A DNA stretch of 64,000 nucleotides from an uncultured Lachnospiraceae bacterium. GTDB lineage: Bacteria; Bacillota; Clostridia; Lachnospirales; Lachnospiraceae. Of this stretch, positions 58,639 to 64,000 are shown piece after piece. Position 1 is the stretch's first letter. Every line of letters begins with the position of its first letter. The notes beneath the pieces are model-generated. The model was not told the DNA's origin, made no database searches, and saw nothing but the letters and a program-made list of their open reading frames with translations. The stretch lies in contig CAJTOL010000001.1 in NCBI GenBank assembly GCA_910577645.1, positions 263,738 through 327,737 on the forward strand. Direction: 5' to 3'. A program made the translations under genes and the position numbers.

Positions 58639-60231
58639 ATGAAGAATTGGAAAAAGGTACTGATTGCCAGCGTAATCTGTATGGCCAATATGGGTGCGAT
58701 TCCTGCGCTGGCCTCTATGAATCCGGATACGGAAGCGCCTATTGCCGGGATATCTGTAGCCTTGAACAATTATTATACAAGAAACGAAGAACCACAGAAA
58801 ACTCTGGCAGAGGAGCTGGACAGCCGTGCCCAGAAGAAGGCGGATGGCTGGGAAGAACTTTCTGAAAAATCCGGAGAAAGCCAGCCTTCTTTGGAGACAG
58901 CGCCGGAAGACGGGAACAGCCAGGAGGAAACGGCTTCTTTGGAGGAGCCGCAGGCTACTGTAACAGAAAAATCGGCCCCTGCTGTTTCCGCAAAGGCCAG
59001 CCCTTATGAAAATGTGGCGGTTTCTCAAGTCAGCGGGTATGTCAACGTCCGCAAGGAAGCCAATACCAAAAGCCAGGTTGTAGGCAAGATTTATAACAAC
59101 TGTGCGGCAACGATTTTAGAGACAGTTTCCGGGGAAGGCGGCGATTGGTATCATATTCAGTCAGGAAGCGTTTCCGGATATATAAAAGCGCAGTATTTCG
59201 TAACCGGAGACAAGGCGGAGAAACTGGCCAAGGAGGTAGGCGTAGAATACGCCACCATTAATACCGCGTCTCTGCGGCTTCGGGCAGAACCGAATTTAAC
59301 CAGTCAGACTCTGACCTCTCTGAGCCAGGGGGCGCGTTATGAGGTTCTGGGTGAAGAAAATAATTTTGCAAAACTGGCTGTGGATACGGACCTTACCGGT
59401 TATGTGTCAATGGATTATATAAAGACTACTGTGGAGTTTCAGCAGGCGGTTTCTCTGGAAGAGGAAGCGGCCCAAAAAGCAGAGGAGGCGAAACGCAGGC
59501 AGGAGGCGGAAGCGGCAATCAATCAGCTTAACGCAGTTCTTAAGACAGAGTCAGGCGAAACGGGACAGAATCCGTCCTCCGGTCAGGCAGGGACACCTCC
59601 TGCAACAACTGCCGCTTCCAGGCCGGCTTCCACTACGGCTCCGGTAGGAGTCAACGGGACCATTGCTGCCAACCCGGCCGGAAATGGAGCAAATGCATCG
59701 GCAGAAGCCCCTGCTGTCCAGACACCGGCAAAAGAAACTTCTGCCGCCGTTCCTCCAAACTCCGGCGCTGCCGCACCGGCAGGAACGTCAGACTCTAAAG
59801 CTACAGAGAATGTGTCAGGGCCCAACGTTTCTTATGGCCCGGGAGGAAATGCATCCGATCAGGTGGTATCGGCAACCAGAACTGCTATTGTAGCTTATGC
59901 AAAACAGTTTTTAGGAAATCCTTATGTGTATGGAGGCACCAGTTTGACAGACGGTGCCGACTGCTCCGGCTTTACTATGAGCGTGTACAAGCATTTTGGG
60001 ATTGATATTGGACGCAGTTCCAGGGATCAGGCGGCGAAAGGCCGGGAGATTTCACAGTCAGCCATGCAGCCGGGAGATCTGTTGTTCTATGCCAGCGGAG
60101 ACTATATTAATCATGTTGCCATGTACATAGGAGGCGGGCAGGTAATCCACTCCAGCACTCCGGCAACAGGCATTACCCTGGCTCCGGTTGATTACAGAAC
60201 TCCCTGTAAGGTGGTTACGTTTTTGGATTAG
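58639..60231 (+). CDS. Large secreted NlpC/P60 hydrolase with two SH3 domains, copy 3
   Basis: 530 residues: signal peptide (to 'IPALASM', about 25), a Glu/Ser-rich region, two bacterial SH3 domains (about 128-195 with 'SGYVNVRKEANTKSQVVGKI', about 205-270 with 'ASLRLRAEPNLTSQTLTSL'), a short coiled coil, a Pro/Ala/Thr/Gly-rich linker (about 310-410) and a C-terminal NlpC/P60 domain with Cys442 in 'ADCSGFTMSV' and His492 in 'NHVAMYIGGGQVIH'. The linker suits wall spanning. It starts 14 bases after trxB with GAGGA upstream, so the two are probably co-transcribed. Confidence 0.92.
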   Translation: MKNWKKVLIASVICMANMGAIPALASMNPDTEAPIAGISVALNNYYTRNEEPQKTLAEELDSRAQKKADGWEELSEKSGESQPSLETAPEDGNSQEETASLEEPQATVTEKSAPAVSAKASPYENVAVSQVSGYVNVRKEANTKSQVVGKIYNNCAATILETVSGEGGDWYHIQSGSVSGYIKAQYFVTGDKAEKLAKEVGVEYATINTASLRLRAEPNLTSQTLTSLSQGARYEVLGEENNFAKLAVDTDLTGYVSMDYIKTTVEFQQAVSLEEEAAQKAEEAKRRQEAEAAINQLNAVLKTESGETGQNPSSGQAGTPPATTAASRPASTTAPVGVNGTIAANPAGNGANASAEAPAVQTPAKETSAAVPPNSGAAAPAGTSDSKATENVSGPNVSYGPGGNASDQVVSATRTAIVAYAKQFLGNPYVYGGTSLTDGADCSGFTMSVYKHFGIDIGRSSRDQAAKGREISQSAMQPGDLLFYASGDYINHVAMYIGGGQVIHSSTPATGITLAPVDYRTPCKVVTFLD

Positions 60232-60247
60232 AAGAATAGTAATAATA

Positions 60248-61108
60248 TTAAGCTTCCCAGCGCCCGGATGCCCCGCAGGGCAGTGTCAGCCCGTTTCCGG
60301 AAACCGGAAGCCCTACCTCCTGAGCCATTGTCTGGCCGCCAAAGACAGGGGCGATTTCTGTGCCGATAAGGTAAGAGAGGACAGAAGGAGCCAGCCCGGT
60401 GGTGTAGGAATTGATGAGGAAAAACAGGGGCTCCCGGGATAGAAGCTTTGAGCAAAGCTTAATAAAGGGGTGAATGGAGTCCTCGATTTTCCAAATTTCC
60501 CCTTTTGGCCCCCTGCCGTAGGACGGGGGATCCATGATAATGGCATCATAGTGGTTGCCTCTGCGGATTTCCCGCTCTGCAAACTTTACACAATCGTCAA
60601 CGATCCAGCGGATAGGGGCGTTTTCCAGACCGCTGGATTTTGCGTTTTCTTTTGCCCAGCCTACCATGCCTTTGGAGGCGTCTACATGGGTGACTGCAGC
60701 TCCGGCAGCGGCAGCGGCCAAGGTAGCGCCTCCGGTGTAGGCAAACAGGTTGAGAACCTTTACAGGCCGGCCGGCAGTGCGGATTTTTTCGCCGAACCAG
60801 TCCCAATTGGCGGCCTGCTCCGGAAAGAGGCCGGTGTGCTTAAAGCTGAATGGCTTTAGGTTGAATGTTAAAGAGCCATAAGAAATAGTCCATTGCTGGG
60901 GCAGATTGAAGAATTCCCATTGACCTCCCCCTTTGCTGCTGCGGTGGTAGTGGCCGTTGGGATGCTTCCAGCCGGATTCCTTTTTAGGAGTGTCCCAGAT
61001 TACCTGGGGATCGGGACGGATTAAAAGGTAATCTCCCCACTTTTCCAGCTTTTCTCCTTTGGAACAGTCAATAACCTGATAATCCTTCCAATTACCTGCA
61101 ATCCACAT
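60248..61108 (-). CDS. Class I SAM-dependent RNA methyltransferase (RlmK/RlmI-like)
   Basis: 286 residues. The SAM-binding motif is 'VLNLFAYTGGATLAAAAAGA' near 118, followed by 'VTHVDASKGMVGWAKENAKS' and the catalytic 'DAIIMDPPSYGRGPKGEIW' near 195. This matches the methyltransferase part of RlmI/RlmK-type rRNA cytosine or guanine modifiers, without a PUA domain. AGAGGA precedes the ATG. The promoter and a triplicated repeat lie upstream on the minus strand (61135-61295). Convergent with the NlpC/P60 gene. Target nucleotide unknown. Confidence 0.87.
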   Translation of the reverse strand: MWIAGNWKDYQVIDCSKGEKLEKWGDYLLIRPDPQVIWDTPKKESGWKHPNGHYHRSSKGGGQWEFFNLPQQWTISYGSLTFNLKPFSFKHTGLFPEQAANWDWFGEKIRTAGRPVKVLNLFAYTGGATLAAAAAGAAVTHVDASKGMVGWAKENAKSSGLENAPIRWIVDDCVKFAEREIRRGNHYDAIIMDPPSYGRGPKGEIWKIEDSIHPFIKLCSKLLSREPLFFLINSYTTGLAPSVLSYLIGTEIAPVFGGQTMAQEVGLPVSGNGLTLPCGASGRWEA

Positions 61109-61134
61109 AGATATATCCTCTTTCTTTGTTTATG

Positions 61135-61274
61135 TATTCACATTAGGTTCGAAAATACCTCGTTAAGTGTTCATATTATACCACTCCCACTAAGCTGGAA
61201 AGTACCTCCCTAAGTGGTCGGGCATATATTCACACTAGGCTCGAAAGTACCTCGCCAAGTGTTCATATTATACC
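61135..61274 (-). repeat. Three imperfect tandem 42-48 bp repeats in the methyltransferase leader
   Basis: Copies at 61135-61182, 61185-61226 and 61227-61274. Copies 1 and 3 are nearly the same (both start TATTCACA and end TTCATATTATACC); copy 2 is shorter and more diverged. All share a core close to GAAAGTACCTC flanked by CACT...AGTG, which can form a hairpin. On the minus strand copies 1 and 3 contain TATAAT. Confidence 0.8.
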
Positions 61275-61295
61275 CAACGGGGCGGGGGGAGTCAA
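61267..61295 (-). promoter_or_regulatory. Promoter of the RlmK-like gene
   Basis: On the minus strand TTGACT (61295-61290), 17 bp, TATAAT (61272-61267). The -10 lies inside repeat copy 3, so the transcript would carry all three repeats. The remaining gap to 61446 is A/T rich with no other gene. Confidence 0.6.
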
Positions 61296-61445
61296 GAGAA
61301 TGGCATTTTTGTCCTTTAGAAAACGTGAACCATAATAAATGAAAGATTATAAAGGTTGAATATTTAGAAAATTCTTGATACAATAAATAAAAATGTTGCT
61401 GTACAGGAATATTTTTTGTACGATTCAGAGAAGGAGTGGTAGATT

Positions 61446-62834
61446 TTGAAAAAGCGCATAGGATTAACCGCCTTAGGACTGTGGGCCGCCCTTTCTGTGG
61501 GCAGTGCTTTGACTGTTTACGGAGCAGGCTGGCAGCAAACATCCGGAGGCGCTTGGGAATATTATAATGAGTCCGGCAGGAGAGAAACCAATGTCTGGCG
61601 CAAGGGCGCAGACGGGCTCTGGCGCTACATTGACGGAAGGGGCTACATGGCTGTCAATACCTGGGTAGATGACACTTATTATGTAGACGGAAACGGCGTT
61701 ATGGCTTCCGGCAAATGGCTGAAATTAGAATCTTCGTCCGGGTTTCATGACGGAGAAGTATGGTATTACTTTAATACCGATGGCAAGCGGGTAGAAGAAA
61801 TTTGGAAAAAGATTAATGGCAAGTGGTATTATTTTGATGATGAAGGCGTTATGCTTACCGGTTGGCTGTTAAATGATATGTATTATACAGATGAAAACGG
61901 CGTTATGCTTACCGGCTGGCAGAAGCTGCCCCCGCCTGAGGACAATTATTATGAGGATTATTATAATCAGGCTAAAAATGAACCGGTTGATACCAAAAAT
62001 GAAGACGGAACCTATTGGTATTATTTTGGAAGCAATGGCAAGAAGGTGATTCCGGAAAATATGTATGGTTCCGACTACCAGGAGAAAAAGATCAATGGCT
62101 CTTACTATTGCTTTGATTCCAATGGACAGATGCAGACTGGCTGGTGCAACGTAAAAGGGGATTCTTCTATAGATAGCTATAAGTATTACGATGAGAATGG
62201 AAAAGCGGTTGTAAATACCTGGCTGTCTCTGGAGGCGCCGGATGAATTTGACAAGTACGGAGAGGTGGAGTGGTTTTACTTTACCAGTAACGGAGCTCCC
62301 AAGGTTGGACCGGAGGCAGGACAGGCTACATCCAGGGACTTGATGCGGATTAAGGGGTTAACATTCCTGTTTAATGAGAAAGGTAATCCGGTATATGGCC
62401 TTCAGAAGGTTGCCACAGGGTCTGGCGGAGAAGAATACACGGCATACTATTTCGGCAGCAACAAGCGGAATTGTGCAATGCTTACCGGCAAGCAGAAGGT
62501 GGAAGAGGCGGACGGATTTGTCTCAGAATACTTCTTTCTGGACTCTGGTAAAGGCTACACCGGTGTGAGAGACGGCAGTCTGTATTATATGGGCAAGCTT
62601 CAGGTTGCTGACAGCGGAATCAAATATATGCCCATTACCTTGAACACCGGCGGCTCCAGTAAAAATTACCTGGTAAATGCCAGCGGACGTACAGTGAAGA
62701 ACACTACGGTTCGTGACGCGGAGGGAACCAAGTATAAGACCGGCAGCAATGGCATTATTTTAAAGATAAATGATGAGGATGTGTCTGGCGAGACCTTCAG
62801 CAATCCGGTAGAACCTACCTGGTGGGACAACTAA
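61446..62834 (+). CDS. Secreted cell-wall-binding repeat protein
   Basis: 462 residues from a TTG at 61446 (AAGGAG 10 bases upstream), with signal peptide 'LGLWAALSVGSALTVYGAG'. The chain is made of choline-binding-type repeats ('WEYYNESGRRETNVW', 'WRYIDGRGYMAVNTW', 'WYYFDDEGVMLTGW', 'WYYFGSNGKKV') with some longer insertions. No catalytic domain. Its C-terminal part parallels the 22532 protein. A terminator follows. It is the third protein of this type in the window, but its promoter region lacks the GTAA motif seen at the other surface genes. Confidence 0.85.
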   Translation: MKKRIGLTALGLWAALSVGSALTVYGAGWQQTSGGAWEYYNESGRRETNVWRKGADGLWRYIDGRGYMAVNTWVDDTYYVDGNGVMASGKWLKLESSSGFHDGEVWYYFNTDGKRVEEIWKKINGKWYYFDDEGVMLTGWLLNDMYYTDENGVMLTGWQKLPPPEDNYYEDYYNQAKNEPVDTKNEDGTYWYYFGSNGKKVIPENMYGSDYQEKKINGSYYCFDSNGQMQTGWCNVKGDSSIDSYKYYDENGKAVVNTWLSLEAPDEFDKYGEVEWFYFTSNGAPKVGPEAGQATSRDLMRIKGLTFLFNEKGNPVYGLQKVATGSGGEEYTAYYFGSNKRNCAMLTGKQKVEEADGFVSEYFFLDSGKGYTGVRDGSLYYMGKLQVADSGIKYMPITLNTGGSSKNYLVNASGRTVKNTTVRDAEGTKYKTGSNGIILKINDEDVSGETFSNPVEPTWWDN

Positions 62835-62858
62835 GAGAACAATCATTTTGAAAATTGG

Positions 62859-62917
62859 AAACCGCACACCTGCGGCTGCTCTAAAAGTTTAGACATGCAG
62901 CAGGGGCGGTTTTTTTG
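62859..62917 (+). terminator. Intrinsic terminator
   Basis: AACCGC near 62860 pairs with GCGGTT near 62906, with inner CTGC/GCAG pairing, followed by seven T. Confidence 0.8.
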
Positions 62918-62935
62918 TAGGGAGAGTGAGGGCTT

Positions 62936-63919
62936 ATGACGAAAAAAGAAACCAGAGAAAATGGCAGTGCAGCCTGGGGACAAATTCCTGTTCTGCTCTG
63001 GATAAAAAAAATACCGGGAGGTCTTCTTCTGGTACCTATGATGATTGTAGCGGTAATCAATACCTTCTGCCCGGAATTAGTGCGGATCGGAGGGGCTACG
63101 GAAGCCCTGTTTACCAATACTAACACTATGTATGCAGTGGGACTGATGCTGTTTTTTTCCGGAACCCAGTGTATGGTGGGGCAGGTGAAAGAGATGGTAA
63201 AGGTGGGCGGGCTTTTGTGCCTTTTAAAAATCCTGATTATGGCAGCTGCCAGTATTATTGTTCAGAGATTTTTTGGCCCGGACGGATTTTGGGGGATCTC
63301 TCTGGTGGCTTTTCTGGCAGTGCTTGCCAGTACCAATCCAGGGCTTTATATTGCCCTGGTGACCGATAATCCTACGGCAGTCAGCGTGTTCAGCCTGCTT
63401 AATCTGCTGGTAATGCCCATTGCGCCGGTAATGGCGCTTAATCTGGCTTCCGGCTATGGTATGGACTGGAACAGCGTTCTTTCTATATTAATACCGTTTT
63501 TTCTGGGAATGTTGCTGGGGAACCTGGACGGGGAGATACGCCGGCTGTTTTCCAACGGCTGTACTCTGGTTCTTCCTTTTATGGGATTCTGCCTGGGAGG
63601 CAGTATCAATTTAATAGCAGCTATGAAGGCGGGGGCGGGTGGTATCCTGTGTGCAGGTTTATTTTATCTTCTGACCTGGATTCCCTTATATGCAGCAGAG
63701 CGGTTTATCCTGAAAAGAGACGGACTGGTGGCTACGGCTATGAGCGCTATTGCCAGCTTTACTGCCACTGCGCCGGGGATGGCGGCAGCTGCCAATCCGT
63801 TTTTTGAGCCTTATGTGGAAACTGCAGTGGCCCAGATCGCTTTGGCGTCTCTGGTAACCAGCTTGATTACGCCTGTGTTGGTGGGGCGGATTAGGGGGAA
63901 GATGGGGGATCGGAGTTAG
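62936..63919 (+). CDS. kdgT: 2-keto-3-deoxygluconate permease (KdgT family)
   Basis: 327 residues with about ten hydrophobic segments. 'IKKIPGGLLLVPMMIVAVIN' followed by TFCPEL near residue 23 is the family opening, with 'ALFTNTNTMYAVGLMLFFSG' and 'STNPGLYIALV' further on. KdgT imports 2-keto-3-deoxygluconate, a breakdown product of pectin and uronates, by proton symport. Here the N-terminus has about 20 extra polar residues. AGGGAGAGTGAGGG precedes the ATG. No KDG kinase or aldolase gene is next to it inside the window, so its sugar is assigned by family only. Confidence 0.85.
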   Translation: MTKKETRENGSAAWGQIPVLLWIKKIPGGLLLVPMMIVAVINTFCPELVRIGGATEALFTNTNTMYAVGLMLFFSGTQCMVGQVKEMVKVGGLLCLLKILIMAAASIIVQRFFGPDGFWGISLVAFLAVLASTNPGLYIALVTDNPTAVSVFSLLNLLVMPIAPVMALNLASGYGMDWNSVLSILIPFFLGMLLGNLDGEIRRLFSNGCTLVLPFMGFCLGGSINLIAAMKAGAGGILCAGLFYLLTWIPLYAAERFILKRDGLVATAMSAIASFTATAPGMAAAANPFFEPYVETAVAQIALASLVTSLITPVLVGRIRGKMGDRS

Positions 63920-63930
63920 GACGGGAGAGC

Positions 63931-64000
63931 GAGTTTAGAGGGGGAGAATGAGCTTGGAGGGGGGAATGGGCTTGGAGGGGGGAATGAGCTTAGAGGGGGG
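63931..64000 (+). repeat. G-rich 18-bp tandem repeat at the window end
   Basis: Four units: 63931-63949 (diverged, 19 bp), 63950-63967, 63968-63985 and 63986-64000 (cut by the window). Unit GAGCTTGGAGGGGGGAAT. Each unit carries a run of five or six G. Confidence 0.9.

Noticed and set aside
61135..61274. CRISPR array
   Set aside because: Only three imperfect units without spacers of constant size and no cas genes.
63931..64000. CRISPR array or phage attachment repeat
   Set aside because: Units are head to tail with no spacers and no integrase gene or tRNA end nearby.

Overview
The window looks like a chromosomal segment of a spore-forming, anaerobic Firmicute of the Lachnospiraceae / Clostridium cluster XIVa type. 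This is inferred from spoIIR, from strong AGGAGG-type ribosome binding sites, from near-consensus TTGACA/TATAAT promoters with 16-17 bp spacers, from choline-binding-type cell-wall repeat proteins, and from the style of rpoB/rpoC and ftsH. No species can be fixed from sequence alone. No phage, insertion sequence, rRNA operon or CRISPR array was seen.

Layout. 1-5414: 3' part of an RND exporter gene followed by two TolC-like paralogues, unusual for a cell expected to have no outer membrane. 5411-8572: spoIIR (minus strand), then ddl, murI and a DUF1934 gene. 8853-10580: three uncharacterised genes. 10680-18429: rpoB-rpoC from their own promoter. 18432-18916: YafQ-type toxin-antitoxin pair. 18972-25022: a surface-decoration block with a cell-wall-binding repeat protein, a three-part HTH-LicC-LicA-like fusion (predicted choline activation and transfer), a second repeat protein and an NlpC/P60 enzyme. 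25208-34340: TauE-like exporter, leuB-ilvD-ilvB, then serC-serA-DUF1015. 34314-38108: a 31-codon leader ORF with an intrinsic terminator ahead of a heterodimeric ABC multidrug-type exporter, with a convergent marR gene. 38687-46753: ftsH, a second NlpC/P60 protein, a 50-residue N/S/K-rich protein, rhodanese, YfcE, a THUMP RNA methyltransferase, a papain-like protease, rdgB and a second phosphodiesterase. 46846-49641: six tRNA genes in two groups flanking a YeiH-type transporter. 49796-56729: MazG-like protein, a lipoprotein binding protein paired with a 1310-residue hybrid histidine kinase, and a membrane-anchored MerR regulator. 56737-63919: SDR reductase, trxB, a third NlpC/P60 protein, an RNA methyltransferase with a triplicated repeat in its leader, a third repeat protein and a KdgT-type permease. 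The window ends in an 18-bp G-rich tandem repeat.

The strongest leads are: (i) a probable ribosome-mediated attenuator in front of the ABC exporter, comparable in layout to the known bmrB-bmrCD case of Bacillus subtilis; (ii) the HTH-LicC-LicA fusion next to choline-binding-type repeat proteins; (iii) a CGTAAY/TGTAAY motif placed 5-6 nt downstream of the -10 box in four promoters of surface genes, with WalR-like direct repeats nearby; and (iv) the orphan binding-protein / hybrid-kinase pair. Cell-envelope turnover is the recurring theme: precursor synthesis (ddl, murI), three NlpC/P60 enzymes, three wall-binding proteins and the decoration enzyme.
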